A stretch of DNA of 64,000 bases from Diprion similis (GCF_021155765.1 NC_060118.1:1922001-1986000), one strand, 5' to 3'; shown: positions 1 to 10,087, numbered from the stretch's first letter. Made by a program: numbers and translations. Notes: generated by a model from the letters alone, not told the origin.

Positions 1-54
1 CCACGAACGAGTCCGTGATCCGTAAAAGCAATGCAAATAAAATGAAAAAAAAAA

Positions 55-3015
55 CGTGAAAGAGAATCCGAGGAGCAACGAGCCAACAGACTTAAGGCCG
101 ATGCAATACGTCAAAAGCAAAGAAGGGAAACCAACAAAAATGTTGAAAATACGGAAGAGTCAATTCGGGAGAAGAGTCCAAAGGAAAAAAAACTTAATAA
201 GACAGAAGGTTTAGTGTTACCTGCGACAAAAAAAAAGGAGAAGTAATCCTTCCGTGATTCCGATAGGAAGGGTGGTATTGGAAAGTCCCGATTTTATGGG
301 AGATGAAGTGGAATTACATTATCTGTGAAAAATGAATTACATTACGTCAAAAGCAAAGAAGGGAAACCAACAAAAATGTTGAAAATACGGAAGAGTCAAT
401 TCGGGAGAAGAGTCCAAAGGAAAAAAAACTTAATAAGACAGAAGGTTTAGTGTTACCTGCGACAAAAAAAAAGGAGAAGTAATCCTTCCGTGATTCCGAT
501 AGGAAGGGTGGTATTGGAAAGTCCCGATTTTATGGGAGATGAAGTGGAATTACATTATCTGTGAAAAATGAATTATCCGTGTTAGTTTTTTCATGCTGAA
601 CATTTTGTTTCTGAATTGCCCGGTGATAAGAAGTATAATGGTTGCTGTCACAAAGGTCAAGCACGTATTTTGTAAGATAGTTTTTATCCGAAAGAGATTC
701 AAGCATTGATCAACGGTAATGATGCATATAGTAGAAATTTTATGAAAAATTAAGGAAGTTACAACAATTCCTTGGCATTTGCAAGTTTAAGTGCTAAATT
801 AGACGCCTTTAAAAGTCAAGGTCCATTTGTATTCCGTATATGTGGACAAACCTATAATAATACATATGCGCTTCATCCAGATGTCAATGAATCCCGTAAA
901 TATGGACAATTATATATTGTTGATAACGAGATCGCTACTAGAGTTCGTATGCAACATCCCGGCAATAGTGGCTGCTTACCAGAGGTATTGAGCGTATTGG
1001 ATGACGTTATACGCAGAGTCAATCCATACGCGAAGGCGTTTAATATGATGTACGAGGTGGAAAGAAACGAAATATTGCTGTCCAATTTAACCGGTTGTCC
1101 AGTTCGTGAAGTTTGAATGTGGTTGAAGAGAGATGACACGGTTGATTAAAATCGTTTCAACATACCAACATGCAATGAAGTGGCAGTGGTGTTCGTTGCT
1201 GAAGATGGAGATCCTCCGTTACAAAGAGACATATTTGTATATTCTAAAAGTAAGGGTCCTATAAGTATGTCATCTCTGAGTCAACATGTTGACCCTATGA
1301 CGTATCCTCTCATCTTTCCATCCGGTCAGTCTGGATGCGCGCTGAAGATGAAGCAAACGGGAGGAAAACGTGATATAACAGCGTTGCAATACTACAGCTT
1401 TATGTTGAGCGATAGAGGCGGGTTTAATCCATGTCTGAGTATGGGAAGTTCATCCCAGCAATATATTGTCGATATGTGGACGAAAGTTGAAAGTCATTGT
1501 CTGTATTTTATGAGAAATCAACAAAGTGAATTACGAGCAGAAACGTATGAAGGCGTAATCGATTATCTTCACAACAAAGCAGGACGGGATAATGCAAGGA
1601 TAGGGAAAATGGTGATATTACTGTCTTTGTTTAATGGGAGTCCACGAGCTTTGCAGCAAAGTTTCATTGACGCAATGGCAATATTGCAAAAATATGGCAA
1701 ACCCGATTTATTCATTACTACGACCTGTTAGCCAAAATGGAAAGAATATGTTGAAAATCTGAAGCCTGGTCAAACTGCAATGGATCGACCAGACCTTATA
1801 GCTAGAGTATTTTGTCGGAAAGTTAAGGAGCTGAAAGCACAATTAATCGTCGAAGCAGTATTTGGAAAGTGTGCTGCTTATGTTTATGTAATCGAATTTC
1901 AAAAATGAGGCTTATCACATTTTCATATGTTGTTTTGGCTAGAGGAAGACAGCAAAATTCGAGATGCAGATGACGTTGACAGAATAGTTTCGGCCGAGAT
2001 ACCCGATAAGACAAGATATCCGTTACTGCACGACATCGTCAGACAATGTATGGTTCACGGCCCGTGTGGTCAACAAAATGTTGATTCACCTTGCATGGAC
2101 ACGAAAACAAATCGATGTACGAAACGATTTCCGAAGTATTATGTGTTGGAAACAAATTATTATTTGAAGGGTCATCCCGTATATATCGTAGGCGAGATGA
2201 CGGAAACCTTATTGTTTGTGATGTTAAGGAAGATGGGACACGTAGAACTGCTAATAATAGAGATGTTGTGCCGTATAACGCGTATTTGTTATTGAAATTC
2301 AATAGTCACATTAACGTCGAGATATGTTCGATGGTGCAGTGTATAAAATATTTATTCAAATATTGCTATAAAGGTCATGATTGTGCGATTGTTGAAATGG
2401 AGAATGTGCAAGAAGATTGTAACATCATGTACAATTAGGTGGATGAATATATATCGACGCGATATGTTTGTCCGCCAGAAGCAATGCATCGTCTGTATGC
2501 ATATCCGATGAATGAACAGTCCCATGCTATATACAGATTATCAGTTCATATAGAAGGTGAACAAGTGGTATATTTTGAAGAGAGTAATGAAGAAATAACC
2601 ATAGATAAAAACAAGGAATCTACATTGCTTGCATGGTTCACTTTGAACACCACTGATATCGAAGCACGTAAGTATTTGTATTGTGAAATTCCAAATTATC
2701 ACGTTTTTGATGAACAAAAATTTACGAAGTGGTCGAAACGAAAGAAATTCGTAGTACCTGTTTTGAGTAGAATGTACTTTGTGAGTCGTGAGGAAACTGA
2801 GCGTTATTATCTGAGAGTGTTGTTATTACACGTTCGAGGAGCTCAATCATTTCAAGATGTGCGGACATATGGTAGTATAATGTATCCAACCTATTTAGAA
2901 GCGGCAGTTGCGCGCAAATTAGTTACTGATGACGAGGAATGGGACAAATGTCTTTCTGAAGCGTCAAGTTTGAAATTTCCGACCGAAATGTGTCGATTAT
3001 TTGCATACATATGTG
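55..3015 (+). pseudogene. Helitron Rep region (helitron_like_N, HUH nuclease) pseudogene
   Basis: This is the rolling-circle replication initiator part of a Helitron protein, which in active elements nicks and joins single-stranded DNA. Open stretches at 772-1116, 1180-1731 and 1927 onward share one frame and are separated only by stop codons (1114, about 1147, 1729, 1906). Recognisable blocks are GSPRALQQSFIDAMAILQKY and KYGKPDLFITTTC at 1630-1728, and the HUH motif in SHFHMLFW at about 1915-1935. The stop at 1906 (TGA) sits directly before that block, where an Arg CGA codon would give the usual reading. A frameshift near 2170 moves the frame to 2091-2438 (VVPYNAYLLLKFNSHINVEI, YLFKYCYKGHD), then a TAG, then 2439-3015. 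The helicase continues after Gypsy B. It is clearly non-functional. Confidence 0.85.
107..577 (+). repeat. 236-bp tandem duplication in the Helitron N-terminal coding region
   Basis: The segment starting at TACGTCAAAAGC (107) is repeated almost exactly starting at 343, a period of 236 bp, ending about 575. The first copy contains an open stretch (codons from about 55 to a TAA at 244) with a basic, Arg/Lys/Glu-rich composition like Helitron N-termini. The near identity of the two copies indicates a recent duplication inside an already decaying element. Confidence 0.85.
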
Positions 3016-3413
3016 TGTAATGTTTGTTGTTACAGGGGTTGTAGAATAAATGAACCAAATTTGTTTCTCTGGAAATAAGAGAATTTTATATTTTATATTA
3101 TGATCGATGTTTCTATTTACAATATGTACACAAATGACCAGTTACCTGGAAATAAGAGAAACGACAATTAAGGCCACTTATTCGTCTCTCTTTCACTGCT
3201 TTGTGTTTGTTTTATATCTGTAGTCGATTTAGCGTAACCTCTTTCGTGTTTCTTCTCTCTATCTGTCCCTGTCTATTTCGCTCTCTGTCTATCTCAACTC
3301 TGTTTGCCTGTCGATCCATTTCGTACTCGGCGAGACATCTAGCAGGTGTCATGTAGGCGTGCGTGGAGTCCAATAAGCGCGCTGAATTTTAAAGAGAGTA
3401 TATTCTCTTTACA
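3016..3413 (-). repeat. Gypsy B 3' LTR (element sense)
   Basis: This 398-bp repeat is identical to 7626-8023 except for one base. On the minus (sense) strand it opens TGTAAAGAGAATATACTC and ends TTACA. A TATA-like ATATAAAA lies at about 3210-3217 on the minus strand. The outer U3 end (about 3391-3412) is an almost perfect palindrome. Two copies of TTCTCTTATTTCCAG, a perfect splice-acceptor-like string, occur in the sense R/U5 half. Confidence 0.95.
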
Positions 3414-3425
3414 TCTCCCCTCCCC
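3414..3425 (-). promoter_or_regulatory. Gypsy B polypurine tract
   Basis: Directly abutting the 3' LTR, the minus strand reads GGGGAGGGGAGA. An uninterrupted purine run at this place primes plus-strand DNA synthesis in LTR elements, which fixes the LTR boundary. Confidence 0.85.
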
Positions 3426-3446
3426 GGGATAGAAATTGCAAATTTC

Positions 3447-6400
3447 TCAGTCATCCTCTTCTTCCCACATTGGAGTTAGTTTTGTAACGTGGAATAGACT
3501 TGTATCTTGATTTCTTTTCTCAGTTTTTATTTTATAAATCGAGTTTGAAATTTTTTCTTCTATCATGAATGGTCCGATTCTCAGTTCTTCTAGCTTTTTC
3601 CTGTTGAGTTTGTTCCCATTTTCTATGAATACCTTGTCTCCAACGTTGAATTCGTGCTGTCTTCTATTTTTGTCAAATATACTTTTATTATACTTATGTG
3701 ATCTTAGCGTTCTTTCCAGTGCTAGCTTCTTATCTCTTGTCCAGTCTTCTCCGTTTTTCTTTCTTCTTAATTCTTCTGGTATAATTCTGGTGTCCGTGCC
3801 GTATAATAGGTACTCTGGTGTAAATCCTGTGGTCGTGTGTTCTAGTCTATTATATTTGTTTACACATTCTCTCGCTATCGATGTCCATGCTCTCTTGTTT
3901 TTCTCTTCGTTTATTCTACATCTTATTTTATTTATTAGCGTCTGGTTTAGTCTTTCGTTTAGACCATTTGAAAACGGTGCATTTATTGCAGTGAAAATCA
4001 GTTGGACTTCTTCCTTTTTTAGGTAGTCTTTGAATTCTCTCGAATTTATTCCGGGGTATTGATCCGTTAAGATTGTTCCGATGTTTCCTATTTCTAACAC
4101 AGTTTGAACTAGTTTTATAAAATCGTTGGCGTTTTGGGTTTTTGATGTTAAAATAAACGCGTGTCTCGTGAAGTGGTCGACAAGTAGATGTATATATTTT
4201 TTTGTCGACCTATTGCTTCCCAATCCTCCAATTGTATCTATGGACATAATTTCGAAAGCTTTAGTCGCTGGCCCTAATTGTGATATTGAGCCCAATTTAT
4301 GTTGTCCTCTTGATTTATTCCTAATACATATATCACATTCTTTACATATTTTTTTAATATTCTTTACTAAGTTTTTAGCGGTATAATATGGGCTTATTTT
4401 CATTCTTGTCTGTGTTATTCCTGTGTGACACCATTCTTTGTGTATTTTTTTAATTAAATCGATACTGAATTTTTCAGTTAATATGATTTTCTCTCTTTTT
4501 TTTACTGTTTTATAATATATTCCATTTTTTTTTACTAACGTTTCTTTTTTTTTTTGTAGTAATGTGTTATTCATCTGATCTAGTTTTATTTCATCTATTT
4601 CGATAAAATTTACCGTTTTCAATAAGTCCTCTTCTTCTTCTATATTTGATTCTAGCACCGGGTTCCTACTTAAACAGTCCGCTTCTGTATTATCTTTCCC
4701 TGGAACGTATATAATTTTAAAATCGTATTGGGATAGGTAGTGGGTTAGGTCGCCTAGTTCTTCGTCTGTTCGTGCTCTTATATTCATGTTTTCTAGTGGT
4801 TTGTGATCAGAGTATATTTCGAAGTATCTCCCTATCAGCCAGTGTTGCCAGTACTTTATTGCCTCTTTTATGGCTAAACATTCAAGATATATTGCCTTTT
4901 TTCTTTTTTGTGTATCATTGAGTTTCTTTGAGAAGTAGGCAACAGGTTTTTCTTTTCCGTCATCTTGTGTTTGTTTTAATATTGCGCCTATGCCTTTAAG
5001 TGATGCATCTGTATATATTTTGATTGGAAGGTCTTTGTCGAATATCTGTAGCACTGGTTGGGAGCATAGCATTTCCTTTATGTTTATAAAAGCTTTTTCG
5101 CAATCTTCCGACCATGTGAATTTTGTGTTTTTCCTTAATAGTTGATGTAGTGGATCTAGTAATATTGAGCTCTTTTCTATGTACTCGTGGTAAAAATTAA
5201 TTTTTCCCAGAAATTGTCTGATTTGTTTTTGTGTGGTAGGAGTCGGAAAATTTTTTATAGATGTTATGTTGTCTTTCAACGGTGTTACCGTATTTTCTCC
5301 TATTACATGTCCTAAATATTTAACTGAACTAGCAGCGAATGTGCATTTTTTAAATTTTAGCCGAAATCCTTCTTTTTTTATTGCTTCTAGTACTTGTTCA
5401 ATGTGGTCTAGATGTTCTCCAAACGTCGGTGAGTGTATCAGGATATCGTCTATATAGTTTACCGAGAATTCAATTAGTCCATGTTTTCTCAATATGTTAC
5501 TCAGTATTCGTTGGAATATAGCTGGAGACGTTTTCAGCCCGAACGGTAGACATGTCCATTGAAAGTGCCCATCTTGCGTCACGAACCCTGTTTTTCTTCT
5601 ATCCTCAATTCTTAATGGTATCGCCCAAAACGCTGAGTTTATGTCCAGTGTCGTGAAATATTTACAGTTTCTGGCTCTTATTATTATATCGTCTATCAAC
5701 GGAAATGGTTGTGCTTGAGGTACAATGTTTTTGTTTAAATCTCTGAAGTCTATGCACATTCGTGTCTTTCCTTCATTTTTTTTATATGCTAGTGTGACAG
5801 GTGCAGCAAAGGGACTATAAGATTCTTCGATCAATTTCTTTTCCAGTAATTTGGCTATTTGTTTTTCGATTTCTTTTTTGTCATCTATATTACATCTGTA
5901 TGGTCTTTTACTGCTGTATTTCTCCACTATTAAATCGATTCTAGCTTCATACTCATTAACAGTTCCAATATCGTATTTGTCCTTTGCAAACACTGATTTG
6001 TTGTTGTCTATTAATCTTTCTATTTTAATCTTTTGATCTTTATCTAAATGTTCTATTTTCGTTTGGAATTCATCTGTTTCTACGTGTTCGTTGAAATTAA
6101 CTGAACAATTTGTAGTTTCGCTTTTCATTTCCCGTAATATTTTCCCTGGGTTTTCTGTCTCTTTTTCAATTTTCTGTGAGATTACTAAGTTTTCGCTCAG
6201 TCTCAACTTGAACATGGGTATCAAATCTAATCCTATTATGCAATCTTCGAAATCCTCTCTTTCGACTACGTATATGTCTACTTTTTTTTCTATGTTAAAT
6301 ATTTTTATTTTTATTCTTACTAATCCATTTGTATGATTCACACCATTGACTGACTTTAAGAATATTTTGTTTACGTCTTCTTTATTCTCTTTTATCTTTA

Positions 6401-6494
6401 TCCACTTTGAGTTTATTAAAGAGACTTGAGAGCCTGGGTCGTATGTTCCCATTATATCTGTCTTATTTTCAATTAGCATCTTGAATCTGATCAA
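3447..6494 (-). CDS. pol: Gypsy B Pol: protease, RT, RNase H, integrase
   Basis: The ORF is uninterrupted, 1015 residues counted from a TTG at 6494 (first ATG at 6479). Residues 18-26 hold a protease-like YDPGSQVSL (DPGS instead of the common DTGA/DSGA). The RT spans about 195-400 with LDINSAFW at 283-290 and the YIDDIL box at 347-352. RNase H has YTDAS (494-498) and SDHKPL (562-567). The integrase has an HHCC zinc site (H685, H690, C717, C720) and a perfect DD35E triad: D753, D811, E847 (35 residues between the last two). The C-terminus has the usual GPF-type segment. The frame is open upstream of the TTG into the end of gag, and the natural product is probably made by -1 frameshifting from gag. 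Copy number, expression and activity are unknown. Confidence 0.95.
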   Translation of the reverse strand: MIRFKMLIENKTDIMGTYDPGSQVSLINSKWIKIKENKEDVNKIFLKSVNGVNHTNGLVRIKIKIFNIEKKVDIYVVEREDFEDCIIGLDLIPMFKLRLSENLVISQKIEKETENPGKILREMKSETTNCSVNFNEHVETDEFQTKIEHLDKDQKIKIERLIDNNKSVFAKDKYDIGTVNEYEARIDLIVEKYSSKRPYRCNIDDKKEIEKQIAKLLEKKLIEESYSPFAAPVTLAYKKNEGKTRMCIDFRDLNKNIVPQAQPFPLIDDIIIRARNCKYFTTLDINSAFWAIPLRIEDRRKTGFVTQDGHFQWTCLPFGLKTSPAIFQRILSNILRKHGLIEFSVNYIDDILIHSPTFGEHLDHIEQVLEAIKKEGFRLKFKKCTFAASSVKYLGHVIGENTVTPLKDNITSIKNFPTPTTQKQIRQFLGKINFYHEYIEKSSILLDPLHQLLRKNTKFTWSEDCEKAFINIKEMLCSQPVLQIFDKDLPIKIYTDASLKGIGAILKQTQDDGKEKPVAYFSKKLNDTQKRKKAIYLECLAIKEAIKYWQHWLIGRYFEIYSDHKPLENMNIRARTDEELGDLTHYLSQYDFKIIYVPGKDNTEADCLSRNPVLESNIEEEEDLLKTVNFIEIDEIKLDQMNNTLLQKKKETLVKKNGIYYKTVKKREKIILTEKFSIDLIKKIHKEWCHTGITQTRMKISPYYTAKNLVKNIKKICKECDICIRNKSRGQHKLGSISQLGPATKAFEIMSIDTIGGLGSNRSTKKYIHLLVDHFTRHAFILTSKTQNANDFIKLVQTVLEIGNIGTILTDQYPGINSREFKDYLKKEEVQLIFTAINAPFSNGLNERLNQTLINKIRCRINEEKNKRAWTSIARECVNKYNRLEHTTTGFTPEYLLYGTDTRIIPEELRRKKNGEDWTRDKKLALERTLRSHKYNKSIFDKNRRQHEFNVGDKVFIENGNKLNRKKLEELRIGPFMIEEKISNSIYKIKTEKRNQDTSLFHVTKLTPMWEEEDD

Positions 6495-6502
6495 TGGTGT
6501 GA

Positions 6503-7603
6503 CTATTCGTTTTTTTTTTCTGTGTTCAGTTCTACTTCTATTACTGAATTGCTTCCTATAGCTTTAGGTTTCTCTTTTCTTTCTTGTTTAAACCAGCATT
6601 TCTCTTCTGGGTGGTATCTTGCACCTTTACCCATATTCTCACATGTCTTGCATGGTTTTTTTTCTTCGTTTCTAGCTTTATATTCTGGTTTACCTTCCTT
6701 TTTAAATATTCTCTTTTTGTCGGTTATTACTTCGAGCTTTTGTAATTCGTTGATTAAATCTTTTGTATCCTCGATTTCATCTCTATCGATTTTCTCTCTG
6801 ATAAATTCTGGTAAACCAAATGCGATTCTGTCTATCATTGTATCAGTGTCCATGTTCTTGTTTATTTCTAATAATAGTCGTTCCTTCTTTATTGCATATT
6901 GTACTAGTGAGCCTTCTTTGTACTTGAAGTAATGAGCATATGTTCTGCTACTCCATCCTTTACTTGAAAAAGTTTCTGTTAACGTCTGTTTCCATCCTTG
7001 CCAATCGTTTTCATGCTCTCTTTTTATTGCTGTAGAAGTGTACCAGTCCTGGCAGATTCCATCTAAGAATACTCTCAGTAGTTCGATTTTGGTTTCATCT
7101 TTTTCTATTTTGAATCTTCCACATTCTTTCTCAAACGTGTTTAGCCATTGTTTCACATTAGATGTTTTATAATTGAATTTTTCCAGTACAAATTTTTCTG
7201 CGATGTGTTTTAAGTTTTTCTCTTCTTCTTTTTTTTCTGATTTTTCAACTAATTTTTCCAATATCTTTGTCAAGTCAGAGTGTTCTTTAATGTTCTCTGG
7301 GGGTATTTGTTTCAAATATTTCCCTCCAAACTGGATATTTTCTTCATCATCCAAATATATCTTTTGCAACTCTTTTGTTATCGTTATCCATATTTTTAAT
7401 TCATCATGCCTTTTTGCTAATGACTCTCTTACCTTTTTGAAGGCCTCCGTTTTTTTTAGCTCCTCATGAAATTCTGCATACATGAGTTCATCTGGTATGG
7501 CGTATTTTTCTCCTTGTTCTGTTACAATTGAGGTTATGGCTACCACTGTACTTTTACTGTCCTTTGGGGAAGCCACAGCCTTGAACTCAAATTTCAGCTT
7601 CAT
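6503..7603 (-). CDS. gag: Gypsy B Gag
   Basis: Intact 366-aa ORF. The middle (about 140-250) resembles the helical retrotransposon Gag capsid domain, including a YKTSNVKQWLNTFEKEC stretch. A C-terminal zinc-binding motif C318-x2-C321-x9-H331-x4-C336 replaces the common CX2CX4HX4C knuckle. The protein is highly charged and Lys/Glu rich, with a predicted coiled coil near 115-140. Its ATG lies only 22 nt downstream of the 5' LTR end, leaving almost no leader. The slippery site to pol is at its last codons. The gene is followed by pol in the -1 frame. Assignment is by position, zinc motif and fold-level resemblance. Confidence 0.9.
   Translation of the reverse strand: MKLKFEFKAVASPKDSKSTVVAITSIVTEQGEKYAIPDELMYAEFHEELKKTEAFKKVRESLAKRHDELKIWITITKELQKIYLDDEENIQFGGKYLKQIPPENIKEHSDLTKILEKLVEKSEKKEEEKNLKHIAEKFVLEKFNYKTSNVKQWLNTFEKECGRFKIEKDETKIELLRVFLDGICQDWYTSTAIKREHENDWQGWKQTLTETFSSKGWSSRTYAHYFKYKEGSLVQYAIKKERLLLEINKNMDTDTMIDRIAFGLPEFIREKIDRDEIEDTKDLINELQKLEVITDKKRIFKKEGKPEYKARNEEKKPCKTCENMGKGARYHPEEKCWFKQERKEKPKAIGSNSVIEVELNTEKKNE
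6509..6515 (-). promoter_or_regulatory. Candidate -1 ribosomal frameshift site A AAA AAC
   Basis: Read in the gag frame on the minus strand, the last codons before the gag stop are AAA AAC GAA TAG. The heptamer A AAA AAC is a canonical X XXY YYZ slippery sequence. A -1 slip there enters exactly the pol frame, which has no stop between this point and the protease. Gag ends at 6503, eight bases before the first pol start-like codon. A stimulatory downstream structure was not evaluated. Confidence 0.75.
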
Positions 7604-7625
7604 TTTGTGACGAAAATTGTCGTTT

Positions 7626-8023
7626 TGTAATGTTTTTTGTTACAGGGGTTGTAGAATAAATGAACCAAATTTGTTTCTCTGGAAATAAGAGAATTTTATA
7701 TTTTATATTATGATCGATGTTTCTATTTACAATATGTACACAAATGACCAGTTACCTGGAAATAAGAGAAACGACAATTAAGGCCACTTATTCGTCTCTC
7801 TTTCACTGCTTTGTGTTTGTTTTATATCTGTAGTCGATTTAGCGTAACCTCTTTCGTGTTTCTTCTCTCTATCTGTCCCTGTCTATTTCGCTCTCTGTCT
7901 ATCTCAACTCTGTTTGCCTGTCGATCCATTTCGTACTCGGCGAGACATCTAGCAGGTGTCATGTAGGCGTGCGTGGAGTCCAATAAGCGCGCTGAATTTT
8001 AAAGAGAGTATATTCTCTTTACA
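7626..8023 (-). repeat. Gypsy B 5' LTR (element sense)
   Basis: This 398-bp repeat matches 3016-3413 with one mismatch. The internal sequence directly after it (minus strand, from 7625) does not show a primer-binding site I recognise, and gag starts 22 nt in. Promoter and polyadenylation signals are expected here. The sense strand has ATATAAAA at the position matching 3210-3217. Confidence 0.95.
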
Positions 8024-8027
8024 TGTG

Positions 8028-9192
8028 TATTTGGCATGCCTATTAATGCTCGCCAATTATTCGAAAAATACAAATCTGATTTTGTTAATCATAACGAGTA
8101 TAACAAACAAAACGAACAAAAGGCTTTGCAAGTGATAAATGAAATACTAATATTCCATGGATTTACATTAAAAATTTCTAATCTACCCGATATATAAGAA
8201 AATTTAACAATGGTCTGTCATAATAGAAAAAATAATAAGAATACTGATAGTGCGATCGCGTTGAAACAGGCAGTCGAAGTTTCCGTGAATAGTCTAACCA
8301 AAAATCAAGGTGTTGCATTTAATGCGGTTTTGGCGGCAGTCCGTGGTGTATCTTCTGATAAGTGTATCTATTTGGACGGTCCCGGTAGCAGTGGAAAGAG
8401 CTACTTACATAACACGATTATTTCTACGTTGAATAGTGAGAACATAATCGTACTGCCTGTGGCATGGACTGGAATCGCAGCAAACTTATCAAAAGGGGGC
8501 AGGACGGCTCACTCAACGTTTAAATTACCATTTCTTTTGAATGAACAATCAACGTGTAATATTGAACCTAATTCCAAACATGGTCTATATATATTCGTGA
8601 TGCAAAAGTTATAATTTGGGACGAAATAACGATGGCATCAAAATACGCATTAGAAGCCGTTGATCGTATGTTAAGAGACGTATGCTGCTGCAATGAACTA
8701 TTTGGGGGTAAAGTAGTCATAGTTAGCGGTAATTTCCGGCAAACTCTACCTGCCGTACGACGTGTTAATAGAACACAAATTTTAGAAGCGTGCGTTAAAA
8801 GAAGCAGTTCATGGTGTCATTTTGTATATATGTCATTGAAAGGTAACATTCGTGTGTGCGATGCACAAACGGATTTTAAGCAATGGCTTTTGAAAATTGG
8901 TGATGGAGTATTTTCTAATTTATTCGAATTCAACAATTAGGTTGTTATTATTCCGACTGATATACTGTCGAAAGGAAATATTGTGCAAGGAATATTTGGT
9001 GAAAGTATTGATCCACAAGATTTATCAACTTTTAGCGAAGTTATTTTAGCCCCGACAAATACCGACGTTATTGCCATTGATAATGAAATATTGTCAAAAA
9101 TCAAAGGTTCCAGTGTTGACTATCTGAGTGTAGATCGTGCCCCATCTTACGCCATTATTTCTCAAGCTGGGTCTCTAAAAAGACTGAAATAA
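8028..9192 (+). pseudogene. Helitron PIF1-like helicase pseudogene
   Basis: This continues the Helitron protein after Gypsy B. Visible helicase motifs are Walker A in DGPGSSGKSYL (about 8377-8409), a TWTG-like AWTGIAA, Walker B in VIIWDEI (about 8609-8629) and motif III-like GNFRQTLP (about 8731-8754). A segment near 9040-9160 (LAPTNTDVIAIDNEIL, DYLSVD) marks the C-terminal part. The frame changes between 8210-8614 and 8632 onward, and a TAG at 8938 follows. The later helicase motifs (IV-VI) are not found, so the 3' part is truncated or too degraded. It cannot make a working helicase. Confidence 0.85.
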
Positions 9193-9925
9193 ATGGATAA
9201 AATGATCTATTCTTATTATGTATTCATGTATGTTTATAGAAATATTGGCAACGGCGGAAATCCCGGAGCTTTTGTGGGGATATCTATACAACGGAACGAT
9301 GTATATTGTATGAACGAAGCAAATTATAACATCAAACATGGGATATGTAAATCACGCATAAACACTTCTTGAATTATGTATTTGCACACATGTTGTGATA
9401 ATATTTTGATCATCGTTTATTACCCCTTAAGAAATCCTCAAGCAGCGAGGGCGTGAGGTATCTTCTGAATCTCGTATAATCTGGTGAAACAATGTCAACG
9501 AGTAAGCGAGCGCAGCGAGCGCAGCGAGCGCATGTGCACAAAAATCCTAGCCTATCACCTAGCGTAGCCTAGCGTAGCCTAGCGTATCACCAGCTGAATA
9601 CTAGAAAAACTACATACACTAGAAAAATCAGCAGCTATTCTCCTGTGTGGGTAATAGCGCTTCGCAAATCAGCTGTCACTGTCCTATGTGGAAGTGTGTG
9701 CCCGAAAAACTTTGTCTGTTATTTCATTATGTAAGTTAATGGTGTGTATTGATCAACACTCATTACCCACTGAACAATCCTCAAGCAGTATGGGCGTGAG
9801 GTATCTTATAAATTTCGTTTTATTTTGTGTCACTGACAACGAGTAAGCGAGCGTAGCGAGCGCACAAGCACAAAAATCAGCTAATCCGAGCGAGCTTCAG
9901 CGAGCGAGGGAATATTAGCAGCTAG
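9193..9925 (+). repeat. Helitron 3' non-coding region with diverged direct repeat
   Basis: No gene is visible here. A block starting TTACCCCTTAAGAAATCCTC (9420) and running to about 9552 recurs, diverged, at about 9763-9880. Both copies contain GGGCGTGAGGTATCTT and AACGAGTAAGCGAGCG. The first copy is followed by a GCGAGCGCA run and a CCTAGCGTAG string repeated about three times (9555-9590). The GCGAGCG-rich strings and the terminal CTAG at 9922 are typical of Helitron 3' regions. Confidence 0.6.
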
Positions 9926-10087
9926 TAGAGTATTAATGTCATACGATCCGAATTTACCTCCGGCGTTGGCATGTCATGCAAGCCTTTTGCTTTGAAATTA
10001 ATTCCTAAGACTGAACTACACAGAACAATCTCAAGTAAGGAAGCGGGTGCGATTATTCTCGGCTTTAGTAAGTTCTATCAATACATG
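9926..10087 (+). pseudogene. Gypsy A RNase H fragment, left of the inserted LTR
   Basis: This short piece of a decayed Gypsy polyprotein shows SYDPNLPPALACHAS (the start of RNase H, normally a D in ACDAS). In a second frame it shows ISSKEAGAIILGFSKFYQYM, which is the conserved RNase H helix. It stops exactly where the 2.3-kb LTR-like element begins (10088). The continuation, beginning IIVKTDHEP, is found at 25341 onward. The RT region should lie upstream of the Helitron, outside the window. Confidence 0.7.

Larger units (their letters stand above)
3012..8027 (-). mobile_element. Gypsy B: young, complete Ty3/Gypsy retrotransposon with TSD
   Basis: A complete LTR retrotransposon lies in antisense orientation at 3016-8023 (5008 bp), flanked by the 4-bp duplication TGTG (3012-3015 and 8024-8027). 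Removing it and one TGTG restores an open Helitron reading (the FAYICV block continuing into FGMPINAR). LTRs begin TGTAA and end TTACA. Both ORFs (gag 366 aa, pol about 1015 aa) are intact, and the LTRs differ at one position (3025 g versus 7635 t). Near-identical LTRs imply a very recent insertion. There is no envelope ORF. Everything needed for retrotransposition appears present, though activity cannot be judged from sequence alone. Confidence 0.95.
1..9925 (+). mobile_element. Decayed autonomous Helitron, 5' end outside window
   Basis: The stretch carries a Helitron Rep region followed by a PIF1-like helicase on the plus strand, split by Gypsy B at 3016-8023. The 3' end is placed at CTAG (9922-9925) followed by T at 9926, the expected A/T insertion context for Helitrons. 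A short inverted pair GCTAAT/ATTAGC precedes it. Immediately after 9926 the reading of an older Gypsy RNase H resumes (YDPNLPP, then the KEAGAIILGFSKFYQYM block), which supports this boundary. No 5'-TC terminus is visible, so the left end and the left part of the interrupted Gypsy lie upstream. Many stops and frameshifts make it inactive. The exact 3' end is an inference from terminus rules plus the resumed target. Confidence 0.75.

Noticed and set aside
3565-7469. Plus-strand ORFs such as 3565-4026, 6522-6932, 7173-7469
   Set aside because: Antisense shadows of Gypsy B gag and pol; Ser/Phe/Leu-rich as expected from reversed Lys/Glu-rich genes.
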